Assembly: GCF_000420325.1 (NCBI RefSeq)
Contig: NZ_ATUS01000001.1
Span: forward strand, 1,616,463 to 1,680,462
Source: Spongiibacter tropicus DSM 19543
Lineage (GTDB): Bacteria > Pseudomonadota > Gammaproteobacteria > Pseudomonadales > Spongiibacteraceae
Length of the DNA: 64,000 bases
Direction: 5' to 3'
The translations under genes and the position numbers were made by a program. Under the pieces are notes generated by a model that saw only the letters and a program-made list of their open reading frames with translations, was not told where the DNA came from and searched no databases. Of the stretch, positions 26,272 through 33,786 are shown in pieces. Position 1 is the stretch's first letter. Each line of letters starts with the position of its first letter.

Positions 26272-27939
26272 CTAGCGCTCGACAATCCGCAGAGCCTGAT
26301 TGGGACAGTATTTCACCGCCCGCTCCACCGCTTCGCGCTGCCCGGCATCGAACTGGGGCTTGAGGATTTGCAGTATGCCGTCCTCATCCAGCTTGAACAC
26401 TTCGGGCGCTTCGCCCATGCACATGGCGTGGCCCTGACACAGCACGGTATCGACCTCGACGCACAGCGCCTTGGCCGCCGGGGACACGGCATCGGCATTC
26501 TCGCTGTGGAATGGACAGCCGGAGCTGTCGGCCTGCTTGCCACCCGCCGACCCGGTGCCGGCCGGTGCCGCCACTTTTCGGCGACGATAACGGACACGAC
26601 AGGGAGAGACGGGCTGCACGATCATATCTTTGTAGTTGTCACGATAGCTGGCGGCGTCATCGACCAACTCAAACTCGTAACGACGCAGCAAAATCGCAAA
26701 AATCGCCTTGATCTGAAACATCGCAAAGGCGTTGCCGGAGCACTTATGCTTGCCACCACCGAAAGGCTGGTAAGCCATCAGGCGACGATCCTCCGCGCGC
26801 TCTTTGCTGTAGCGGTCGGGGTCAAAGGCGTCGGGATTTTCAAACAGCGAGGCCATGCGATGGGTGACCGGCGGCACTGCCCAGACCATATCGCCCTCGG
26901 CAATTTTGTACTCTTTGAAATGCAGCTCGCGACTGACCTGACGCATCAGAATAATCAGCGGCGGATGCAAGCGCAGTACTTCCTTGAGCACGTTTTCTAG
27001 CTTGGGCATTTCCCGCAGGCTCTGAAAGCTTACCTCGCCGTCAGCGCCCAGCAGCGCATCCAGTTCTGCAACCACATCGCGCAGTATGGCCGGATGCTTC
27101 AGCAGCTCTAGCAGAACCCAGGCTGCCGTGCCCGAGCTGGTGTGGTGACCGGCAAAAATGGCGCCCACCAGCATGCCGGTAATTTCGTTGTGGCTGAGCT
27201 CAGTGCCGTCTTCATAGCGCATATCGATAAGTGCTTGAAACATATCCGAGGGTTTCTCGGTCTGCTGACTGCGCTTGTCGACGATCTCGCCGACCAGTTT
27301 CTGCAGGCGTTCACGCGCGCGGTCGCGGCGACGGAAACGAGGCAACGGCAAGTTCGGGAAGTGATAAGCCAGCGGGTGAACACCCTGTTCCAGATCGTGA
27401 TAGATCTCGGCAAATTCCTCACTGAGTTCATAGCGAAACTCCCGACCCAGCAGACAGTGGCTGGCGGTATTGATGGTTAGCTGTTTCATGAACTCAACCA
27501 GCTCGATCTCCCCGGACTCGTTCCAGCCGGCAATGGCGTCTTCCACTTCCTGAACAATTTTTCCCGAGTGGTTGCGCATGGCATCCATGCGCAGCGACGG
27601 CATCAGCATTTTCAGCTGCTCATTCTTGCGCTCAATGGGCGCATCGAAAATCAGCCCCTCACCGAAGATAGGCGTCATCAACTTGTAGGCCGCCGACTGG
27701 TCCAGTTCCTCGTCGGACGAGCGGTAAAACAGGGCACTGGCTTCTTCGCCGGTGAGCATGACGATGCGCTGCCCCAGTAGTCGAAAGCTGACAATTTCGC
27801 CATAGTTGCCAGCAATCTTGCGGGCAAAGTTAAAGGGGTTACGGACAAAGTCGATCATGTGACCGAGCAGGGGCAAACCGCCGCCAGCGCGCGGAGGTTC
27901 CACACTGCCGAGATGTTCTGAGTTGGCCTTGGCTGTCAT
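26272..27939 (-). CDS. CYP51 sterol 14alpha-demethylase fused to a 3Fe-4S ferredoxin
   Basis: A 555-residue self-contained electron-transfer fusion. The P450 part (1-455) has CYP51 hallmarks: YKLMTPIFGEGLIFDAP (85-101, the B'-helix substrate motif), AGHHTSSGTAAW (263-274, the I-helix with His), ExxR at E320-R323, and haem ligand C400 in FGGGKHKCSG. A Ser/Gly/Ala linker (456-490) leads to a ferredoxin with C501-x5-C507 and C545-P, like the Mycobacterium tuberculosis ferredoxin beside its CYP51. Methylococcus capsulatus has the same fusion. L87 stands where 4-monomethyl-selective CYP51s carry Phe, so a 4,4-dimethyl substrate is favoured. The ATG has AGGAGAATAATT; it leads the five-gene operon. 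Confidence 0.93.
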   Translation of the reverse strand: MTAKANSEHLGSVEPPRAGGGLPLLGHMIDFVRNPFNFARKIAGNYGEIVSFRLLGQRIVMLTGEEASALFYRSSDEELDQSAAYKLMTPIFGEGLIFDAPIERKNEQLKMLMPSLRMDAMRNHSGKIVQEVEDAIAGWNESGEIELVEFMKQLTINTASHCLLGREFRYELSEEFAEIYHDLEQGVHPLAYHFPNLPLPRFRRRDRARERLQKLVGEIVDKRSQQTEKPSDMFQALIDMRYEDGTELSHNEITGMLVGAIFAGHHTSSGTAAWVLLELLKHPAILRDVVAELDALLGADGEVSFQSLREMPKLENVLKEVLRLHPPLIILMRQVSRELHFKEYKIAEGDMVWAVPPVTHRMASLFENPDAFDPDRYSKERAEDRRLMAYQPFGGGKHKCSGNAFAMFQIKAIFAILLRRYEFELVDDAASYRDNYKDMIVQPVSPCRVRYRRRKVAAPAGTGSAGGKQADSSGCPFHSENADAVSPAAKALCVEVDTVLCQGHAMCMGEAPEVFKLDEDGILQILKPQFDAGQREAVERAVKYCPNQALRIVER

Positions 27940-28015
27940 AATTATTCTCCTAAGGCTGTCGGTACTGGATCACCTCCCCCGCAGTCAGGCGGAGATGACA
28001 AAGCGTCTTTACGAA

Positions 28016-28040
28016 TTTACACTCTATGGAAAAGTGTAAA
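28016..28040. promoter_or_regulatory. TetR operator in the tetR/CYP51 divergent promoter
   Basis: A perfect 8-bp dyad, TTTACACT-N9-AGTGTAAA, lies 77 bases from the CYP51 start and 39 from the TetR start. Its arms overlap -35/-10-like sequences (TTTACA, TAAAAT) in both directions. Such a site next to a divergent tetR gene is typical of an autoregulatory TetR operator. Confidence 0.7.
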
Positions 28041-28078
28041 ATACAAGCATCACCCATTTGGACGAGGAAGCCCCGATT

Positions 28079-28639
28079 TTGGAGCCCATAAACGACACAC
28101 AGCAGCGCATTCTGGATGCCACCATTGACTGCGTTAAAACCTGGGGCGTGGAAAAAACCAGTCTGAATGACATCGCAAAACGCGCCGGGGTCACACGGCC
28201 GACGGTGTACAACTATTACGGCAACCGCACAGCCGTGATTCGCGCCGCCTTACTCAGCTCGGGCCACCATTTTGCCGAGCGCGTCATTGCGCATATTCAG
28301 GCCTGGCCCACCCCCGCTGACCGATTGGTCGAGGCAGTGGTCTTTGCGCTCGAAGAGCTGCCCAAAGAGCCGTATTTGGCCGTCATTACCCGCGCCGATC
28401 TGTCGAGCTACATCTACGAGGATGCCTTGAGCGACAGCGAGGGCGTCGAAATGTGCCTGGCGATTTTCAACACCGTCTTCGACGGCACCACTCTCAGCGA
28501 GCAAGACCGCATAGAGGTGATGGAGCTGAGCGTGCGCCTGGCACTGTCACTGCTGATGCTGAGCGGCCCGGCCACCCATGAGGGCGACAACCTGCGCGGC
28601 TTTTTGCGTCGCAGACTGGTGCCGGCTGCCGGACTGTAA
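28079..28639 (+). CDS. TetR-family repressor of the CYP51 operon (TTG start)
   Basis: A 186-residue one-component repressor. The N-terminal helix-turn-helix reads TSLNDIAKRAGVTRPTVYNYYGN; the rest is an all-helical ligand domain that I cannot assign. I place the start at the TTG at 28079, where GAGGAAG lies 8 bases upstream; a TTG at 28058 lacks a ribosome site, and no ATG or GTG fits. It is divergent from CYP51-ferredoxin, with the dyad operator between them, so control of the sterol-like operon and itself is expected. The inducer may be a sterol or a breakdown product. Confidence 0.85.
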   Translation: MEPINDTQQRILDATIDCVKTWGVEKTSLNDIAKRAGVTRPTVYNYYGNRTAVIRAALLSSGHHFAERVIAHIQAWPTPADRLVEAVVFALEELPKEPYLAVITRADLSSYIYEDALSDSEGVEMCLAIFNTVFDGTTLSEQDRIEVMELSVRLALSLLMLSGPATHEGDNLRGFLRRRLVPAAGL

Positions 28640-28641
28640 GG

Positions 28642-29061
28642 TCAGGCAGGGGGCCGCTGCCCGCCGCAAAGGATGTCCGTAACGCGCTCGGTATCCATGT
28701 ACTCCTTCAGCTCCACGATCAGGCCGTCTTTGAACCGAAACAGAAAGTGGTAGCGATTGCGGTAGAGCTGTCCCGAGCTGTGCATACCTTCGCTCTGCGC
28801 TTCGACCGCGACCCGCTCGCCTTCGGCGGTGGTGGCCTGCACGGTAAACCGCAGGCCCTCGGGAAAGGCATCCAGCACCAGTGCCGCCGAGTTTTCAATT
28901 TCTTCCCGGCTGTAATACCCGGAGATCAGCGTGTTGCCCGAGGTCCACAACTGCGCCTCGGGGTGGTACAGGCTTAAAAAGCCCGCTGTGTCGCCCTCCG
29001 ACAGGCGACGGATAAATTCCAGCGCCAGAGCCCGGCTGTGTTCTCCCTGCTCATCCGCCAT
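28642..29061 (-). CDS. SnoaL/NTF2-like protein
   Basis: A 139-residue cone-fold protein (FIRRLSEGDTAGFLSLYHPEA, then LWTSG and FRFKDGLIVELKEYMDTE), close to the SnoaL-like group annotated beside catabolic dehydrogenases. It is the last gene of the P450-ferredoxin operon and overlaps the CMD-like gene by 11 bases. Possible isomerase, hydratase or ligand-binding role; no catalytic residues assigned. Only 2 bases separate it from the convergent TetR stop. Confidence 0.78.
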   Translation of the reverse strand: MADEQGEHSRALALEFIRRLSEGDTAGFLSLYHPEAQLWTSGNTLISGYYSREEIENSAALVLDAFPEGLRFTVQATTAEGERVAVEAQSEGMHSSGQLYRNRYHFLFRFKDGLIVELKEYMDTERVTDILCGGQRPPA

Positions 29062-29449
29062 TGGCTTTTGCCTCCGCTTCGGCTTTCTTTAATTTCGGCA
29101 TCAGCCCCATCAGCGCCATACGCATCTTCGAGGCACGGGGATAGCCGATGTACTGGGTTAAGAACAGCACGGCTTCTTCCAACTGCGCTTCACTCAACTC
29201 GCCACGCTTATAGGCCGACTGCGCCTGAATGGTAAAGGTCATATCCTCTCCCTGGGCGGCGATGGCACCGAGCAACAGCAAGCGTCGCTCGCGAATACTC
29301 AAGGTGCTGTTGTCCCAGAGGTCGCCAAACAGCGAGCCCAGCATAAAGTCGAAAAAGCGGTCCTCGCCCTCGGCGGGTGGCTGTGGCAAATCGTTGCAAT
29401 ACACCTCGTTAAAGCGGGCAATGCCCCGCTCGCGTTTGCTGTCACTCAT
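29051..29449 (-). CDS. Carboxymuconolactone decarboxylase/AhpD-like protein
   Basis: A 132-residue helical protein of the CMD superfamily (SIRERRLLLLGAIAAQGED, then QAQSAYKRGELSEAQLEEAV). It has a Cys only near the N-terminus (EVYCND) and lacks the CxxC/His pair of AhpD, so a redox role is unlikely; decarboxylase-type or non-enzymatic members share this state. Two ATGs in a row follow GAGGAGGA; the second (29449) has better spacing. It belongs to the P450-ferredoxin operon. Confidence 0.75.
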   Translation of the reverse strand: MSDSKRERGIARFNEVYCNDLPQPPAEGEDRFFDFMLGSLFGDLWDNSTLSIRERRLLLLGAIAAQGEDMTFTIQAQSAYKRGELSEAQLEEAVLFLTQYIGYPRASKMRMALMGLMPKLKKAEAEAKANGG

Positions 29450-29458
29450 CATTCCTCC

Positions 29459-30199
29459 TCACACCCGCATGAACTGACCGCCGTCCACATTCAGAATGTG
29501 ACCGGTAATCCAGGACGCCTGCTCCGACAATAAAAACAGTGCGGCATCGGCCATATCGTCCGGCGTGCCCAGACGGCTGAGCGGCATTTGCTTGACCAGC
29601 TCGTCGGCGTAGTCACCGGCGGTATTACGCAATGCCTGGGTTTCGGTAGGACCGGGTGCAATGGCGTTGATGCGGATCTTGCGCCAGCCCAGTTCCCGCG
29701 CCAGTGAACAGGTCAAGCCGTTGAGTGCCAGCTTGGCTACACCATAAAAGCCCATATTCATCCACGCCGCCGTGGATGACTGGTTCACAATCGCACTGCC
29801 TTTTGGCATATGAGGGACACAGGCGCGGGCCATCAGCAAGCTGCCGTGAACATTCACCCGCATAAAGGTTTCGAGATAATCCATGTCCACATTCATATAG
29901 CCTTCAATCTTCATATTGCCGAAGATCGCGGCATTGTTAATCAGGTAGTCGATCTGACCGAAGGCCTCCTTGGCCGCGTTGGCGCAAGCAATACAGGATT
30001 GTTCGTCGCCCACATCGGTACGCACAAACAGCGCGTCGCCACCCTGTTCGCGAATCTCCGCTACCACGCGCTCGCCCTGCTCGCTGTTCAGCTCGGCCAC
30101 CACCACTTTCATACCCTCGGTGGCGCAGCGCTTGGCGTAGCCCTCGCCAATGCCCTGACCGGCACCGGTAATCACCACAACTTTATTCGTGAAGCCCAT
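29459..30199 (-). CDS. SDR-family oxidoreductase
   Basis: A 246-residue classical SDR with TGAGQGIG, NNAA (a variant of NNAG), a Ser region (NQSSTAAW) and YGVAK, and the usual DGGQFM C-terminus. The operon around it (P450, ferredoxin, aldehyde dehydrogenase) suggests it oxidises an alcohol made by hydroxylation. A clean ribosome site (GGAGAAAAA) precedes the ATG. Confidence 0.87.
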   Translation of the reverse strand: MGFTNKVVVITGAGQGIGEGYAKRCATEGMKVVVAELNSEQGERVVAEIREQGGDALFVRTDVGDEQSCIACANAAKEAFGQIDYLINNAAIFGNMKIEGYMNVDMDYLETFMRVNVHGSLLMARACVPHMPKGSAIVNQSSTAAWMNMGFYGVAKLALNGLTCSLARELGWRKIRINAIAPGPTETQALRNTAGDYADELVKQMPLSRLGTPDDMADAALFLLSEQASWITGHILNVDGGQFMRV

Positions 30200-30232
30200 T
30201 ATTTTTCTCCTGTGTGCAGCGTAGCTCTTTGC

Positions 30233-30553
30233 CTAGCCCTGGGTTTCCGGTAAGTAAACGCGCAGCCCTTCCATCTCCGGGCCAACGCTGATCTGGCAGC
30301 CCAGTCGGCTGTTGTCACGGCGATCGACCGCGCTGTCGAGCATGCTGTCCTCACCGTCACTCACCGCAGGCATTTTTTCCTGCCACTCTTCGGGGATGTA
30401 GCAGTGGCAAGTGGCGCAGGAACAGATGCCACCGCACATGCCCTCTACTCCGGGCACCATATTCAGCGTCGCCCCTTCCATCAGGCTCATTTGTTCATCG
30501 ACATCGACCGGATGCTCGGTGCCGTCATGTTCGACATAGACAATTCCCACCAT
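30233..30553 (-). CDS. [2Fe-2S] ferredoxin, adrenodoxin/putidaredoxin type
   Basis: A 106-residue electron carrier. The cluster ligands fit C-x5-C-x2-C-x36-C at C40, C46, C49 and C86; the local sequence MCGGICSCATCHCYI is the adrenodoxin type rather than plant type. It should pass electrons to the P450 at 33787-34974. No ferredoxin reductase gene is in the window, so the reductase must be shared or elsewhere. Confidence 0.92.
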   Translation of the reverse strand: MVGIVYVEHDGTEHPVDVDEQMSLMEGATLNMVPGVEGMCGGICSCATCHCYIPEEWQEKMPAVSDGEDSMLDSAVDRRDNSRLGCQISVGPEMEGLRVYLPETQG

Positions 30554-30565
30554 GTTGATCTCTCC

Positions 30566-31336
30566 TCAAAATTTGAATTTTTCGACGGGCGTGCAGGGCC
30601 GCACTTCCAGCAGATCGACAGAGACCCCCGCGGGCATCTGCAAACAGAACAGCAGTGACTGAGCCACATGCTCGGGCTGCATGCCGCTGTCCATCCACGG
30701 TCCCTGACGCTGCCAGGCAGTCACCGCCGCTTTCAGCCGCTCAAACTCCCAACCGGCAGCAAAGTCGGTCATCGCCGCACCGGGCCGCAAAATGGTCACG
30801 CCGACGCCGCTGTGCGCCAGTTCCCGGCGCAGGTCCCGACTCAGCCGCTCCACCGCCGCCTTGCTGGCGGCGTACAGCGACAGCCCCGCCATTTCATCGT
30901 GATGCTCGGCGCTGGCACTGCTGACATTGACGATGCGGGGATTGGTGGAGGCTTTCAGCAGGGGCAAGGCGGCCCGGCAGCAATACATCAGTCCGGCAAT
31001 ATTCAGTTGCAACTGGGCGTTGATATCCTCATCGCGCCAATCGTCGGCAAAACCGGGGCGCGCCATACCGGCGTTGTTCACCAACCCGTCCAGGCCGCCA
31101 AAATGCGCCGCCACTGACTGGATTGCCTTTGCGGCGGCCTCGCTGTGGCCGACATCTGCAGGCGCGGCAAAGGCGTTGGGCCCCAACTCGGCGCAGAGAC
31201 TCTCCAGCTTGTCGGCGCTGCGGGCGATCAGGCCAACCTTGGCTCCGGCATCCAGCAGTGTCTTGGCCATCGCCAGACCAAAGCCCCCGGAGGCTCCCGT
31301 TACCGCAATGATGCGACCGTTTACTGTGCTCATCAT
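30566..31336 (-). CDS. SDR-family oxidoreductase
   Basis: A 256-residue SDR with TGASGGFG, NNAG, Ser (NVSSASAEH) and YAASK. The C-terminus is longer and lacks the DGG tail of FabG types. AGGAGCCCCCG precedes two in-frame ATGs. It sits between the ferredoxin and aldehyde dehydrogenase genes with gaps of 10-13 bases, so it is clearly co-transcribed. Substrate unknown; alcohol oxidation after P450 attack is the natural guess. Confidence 0.86.
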   Translation of the reverse strand: MMSTVNGRIIAVTGASGGFGLAMAKTLLDAGAKVGLIARSADKLESLCAELGPNAFAAPADVGHSEAAAKAIQSVAAHFGGLDGLVNNAGMARPGFADDWRDEDINAQLQLNIAGLMYCCRAALPLLKASTNPRIVNVSSASAEHHDEMAGLSLYAASKAAVERLSRDLRRELAHSGVGVTILRPGAAMTDFAAGWEFERLKAAVTAWQRQGPWMDSGMQPEHVAQSLLFCLQMPAGVSVDLLEVRPCTPVEKFKF

Positions 31337-31345
31337 CGGGGGCTC

Positions 31346-32830
31346 CTACACGGCAATCGCGACGGTTTTGGTTTCGAGGTATTCCTCAAAACCCTCTGGG
31401 CCCATTTCGCGCCCCACACCACTTTGCTTGTAGCCACCAAAGGGCGCGTCGGGACCGAGGAAGTTGCCGCCGTTGACGTTCATCGTGCCGCTGCGCACCT
31501 GGCGGGCGAACGCCAGCGCGCGCGCTTCGCTGGCGGAGTACACTGCCCCCGACAAGCCGTACACCGAGTCATTGGCAATGCGCAGTGCATCGGCTTCGTC
31601 CTCGTAGGGAATCACCACCAGCACCGGGCCAAAAATCTCTTCCCGGGCGATGCGCATATCGTTGCGAACATCACTGAAGATGGTCGGCTCGACAAAGAAG
31701 CCCTTGTCGAGGTGCGCCGGCACACCACCGCCAAGAACCAGCCGCGCGCCCTCACGCTTACCCAGCTCGATATAATCCAGCACGCGCTGGCGCTGGCGGG
31801 CGCTGATCAACGGGCCCTGCATTTCGCCACTGGTATCGGCGCTGCCGTAGGGCATACCGCCCACATAAGCGCGCAGCAATTCTTCGGTTTCCGCCAGTTT
31901 GTCTTTCGGCACCAACAGTCGGGTGGTAATGGCACAGCCCTGACCGCTGTGCGCGCAGATGGCCAGCGAGCCAAACAGCGCCGTACCGAGATCGGCATCG
32001 TCCAGTACGACCATCGCCGACTTGCCACCCAGTTCAAGGAAGACCCGCTTCACGGTTTGCGCCGCGTTGGCCATTACGATTTTGCCGACGGCAGTGGAAC
32101 CGGTGAACGACACCACATCCACCCGCGGGTCGGTACTGAGAAAATTGCCGATTTCGGCAGGATCGCTGGCGGTCAGCACATTGAACACCCCCGGTGGCAT
32201 GTCCGCTTCGGCGGCAATACGCCCCAGCAGTGACGCCGTCCAAGGGGTTTCCGGCGCAGACTTGAGCACCACTGTGCAACCCGCCGCCAGTGCGGGCAGG
32301 CACTTGGCGAGATTGATTTGAATGGGGAAATTCCACGGCGAGATCGCCGCGACCACACCCGCTGCCTCCTTGAACACCACGCGGCGACTTTTCACCCCCA
32401 TCACCTCGTAGTCGCCGAGTTCGCGCTGCCACTCGAAACGCTCGAGATAATCCAGCGGCCAGTTAGCCATACTGACCGGGCCGTCGCACTGCGGCCCGTT
32501 GACAAAGAATTGCGTGGCGCCGGTTTCATCGGCCACGGCCGCGCGCAGTTCATCGATATGGCGATTCAGGCCATCCACAAAACGGCGCAAACAGCTCAGG
32601 CGCTTGGCGTGATCTGTCGACCAGTCGCTGTCGTCAAAGGCACGACGCGCCGCCGCCAGCGCGGCCTCGGCATCCTTCAGGCTGGCGTCCGCCGCCACAC
32701 CGACCACCTCCTCGCTCAGAGGACTGATATTCGGGTACTGGCGACCACCCTCGGCATCGCGCAACTCCCCATTGATATAGAGTCGCGCCTCGCCGTGATC
32801 GGGCTGCGGACTCAGAGACAACTCACTCAT
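31346..32830 (-). CDS. NAD(P)-dependent aldehyde dehydrogenase
   Basis: A 494-residue ALDH with [14 protein letters not shown], the base Glu in FLELGGKS and the nucleophile Cys in SGQGCAITTRLL, plus EEIFGPV. Start: the ATG at 32830 with GGAGGG; a GTG 12 bases upstream starts within the ribosome site and is unlikely. It oxidises the aldehyde formed by the neighbouring alcohol dehydrogenases in this operon. It is of the broad-substrate type (aliphatic or terpenoid aldehydes). Confidence 0.9.
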   Translation of the reverse strand: MSELSLSPQPDHGEARLYINGELRDAEGGRQYPNISPLSEEVVGVAADASLKDAEAALAAARRAFDDSDWSTDHAKRLSCLRRFVDGLNRHIDELRAAVADETGATQFFVNGPQCDGPVSMANWPLDYLERFEWQRELGDYEVMGVKSRRVVFKEAAGVVAAISPWNFPIQINLAKCLPALAAGCTVVLKSAPETPWTASLLGRIAAEADMPPGVFNVLTASDPAEIGNFLSTDPRVDVVSFTGSTAVGKIVMANAAQTVKRVFLELGGKSAMVVLDDADLGTALFGSLAICAHSGQGCAITTRLLVPKDKLAETEELLRAYVGGMPYGSADTSGEMQGPLISARQRQRVLDYIELGKREGARLVLGGGVPAHLDKGFFVEPTIFSDVRNDMRIAREEIFGPVLVVIPYEDEADALRIANDSVYGLSGAVYSASEARALAFARQVRSGTMNVNGGNFLGPDAPFGGYKQSGVGREMGPEGFEEYLETKTVAIAV

Positions 32831-32845
32831 AATTCCCTCCACTTA

Positions 32846-32855
32846 TTATTGTTAT
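32846..32855 (-). promoter_or_regulatory. ATAACAATAA leader element of the aldehyde dehydrogenase gene
   Basis: The minus strand reads ATAACAATAATAAG just before the GGAGGG ribosome site. It is identical over ten bases to the leaders at 24562-24571 and 47554-47563. Confidence 0.4.
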
Positions 32856-32888
32856 GGCTGTATTCGGCGTCATTCGCTCGTATTCGGC

Positions 32889-33773
32889 TTAGGGCTCGAC
32901 GTCGGCGGGCGTCGCCATAAACACCGCATCGATATGGCGACGCACGGTGGTGGTCTGCGGCAGCGCGATGCCGAGCTGACCGGCCAGCGCCAAGGCATGG
33001 TCCAGGTCCTTTTCCGCCAGGCTGGCAAACGGCCCGAAAATGGCGCGCATGTCTTCATCACTGCAAGCCGCCCGCATGCCGTCGCGGCCGTCGATAAACT
33101 GCTTCATCATCGGCGTGACGACACCATTGGCGGCGCCCACATCAAAGAGCGCCTGCACCTCCACGCCCGCGGCGCGCAGCAGTGCCGTGCCCTCGGAAAT
33201 GGCCGAGAACGCCGCATAATTCATCAGGTTATTGGCCAGCTTGACGACCGTGGCATTACCCACTTCGCCGGTATAGACCACCGCTTTGCTGGTGCAGGCA
33301 AACATTGGCTGACAGCGTGCAACGGCCTCTTCCTCGCCCCCTGCCATAATGCACAGGCTGCCATCCGCCGCGCCGCCTGCCCCGCCGGTAATGGGCGCAT
33401 CGACGATATGCAGTCCTTTTTCAGCGGCATCCTTCGCCCAACGCAGAATGCCGTCGCGGGTGACGGTGCTGTGAATCGCCATCACCGTGCCCTTCGCGGC
33501 CACGGCCAACATGCCGGGGCGCTCGCCATCGCCGTAAAGCAGATTCTCCACATCGCCGTCGTGGCGCACGCAAATGCCAATCAGCGAGCATTGCCTGGCA
33601 ATCGCCTCCGGGCTATCGGCCGACGTGGCGCCCAGCGCCACCATCTCCGCCACCGGCTCGGGCGCGATATCGAAAACATGCATCGCCAGCCCGTGCTGCT
33701 GCGCCTTCTTGGCGAGGTTGGCGCACATGGGTTTACCGATATTGCCAAGCCCGATATATCCACACTGAATCAT
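32889..33773 (-). CDS. 3-hydroxyisobutyrate dehydrogenase-family oxidoreductase
   Basis: A 294-residue beta-hydroxyacid dehydrogenase with the Rossmann motif GLGNIGKP (8-15), the substrate loop DAPITGGAGGAADG, and the catalytic Lys in VVKLANNLM. These enzymes oxidise 3-hydroxyacids or reduce semialdehydes with NAD(P). The ATG at 33773 follows GCGAGGTGTTG; a longer frame reaching 33971 overlaps the P450 and is a shadow. It links P450 chemistry to beta-hydroxyacid turnover, but the true substrate is unknown. Confidence 0.87.
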   Translation of the reverse strand: MIQCGYIGLGNIGKPMCANLAKKAQQHGLAMHVFDIAPEPVAEMVALGATSADSPEAIARQCSLIGICVRHDGDVENLLYGDGERPGMLAVAAKGTVMAIHSTVTRDGILRWAKDAAEKGLHIVDAPITGGAGGAADGSLCIMAGGEEEAVARCQPMFACTSKAVVYTGEVGNATVVKLANNLMNYAAFSAISEGTALLRAAGVEVQALFDVGAANGVVTPMMKQFIDGRDGMRAACSDEDMRAIFGPFASLAEKDLDHALALAGQLGIALPQTTTVRRHIDAVFMATPADVEP

Positions 33774-33786
33774 CGCAACACCTCGC

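Noticed and set aside
25318-27000. A 560-codon open frame on the plus strand opposite the CYP51-ferredoxin and SDR genes
   Set aside because: Its protein is basic, His/Arg/Gln-rich low-quality sequence and lies antisense to strongly coding CYP51 and SDR frames. GC-rich genes often leave such mirror frames.
31145-32233. A 362-codon plus-strand frame opposite the second aldehyde dehydrogenase
   Set aside because: Shadow of the minus-strand ALDH; no known motif and no ribosome site.
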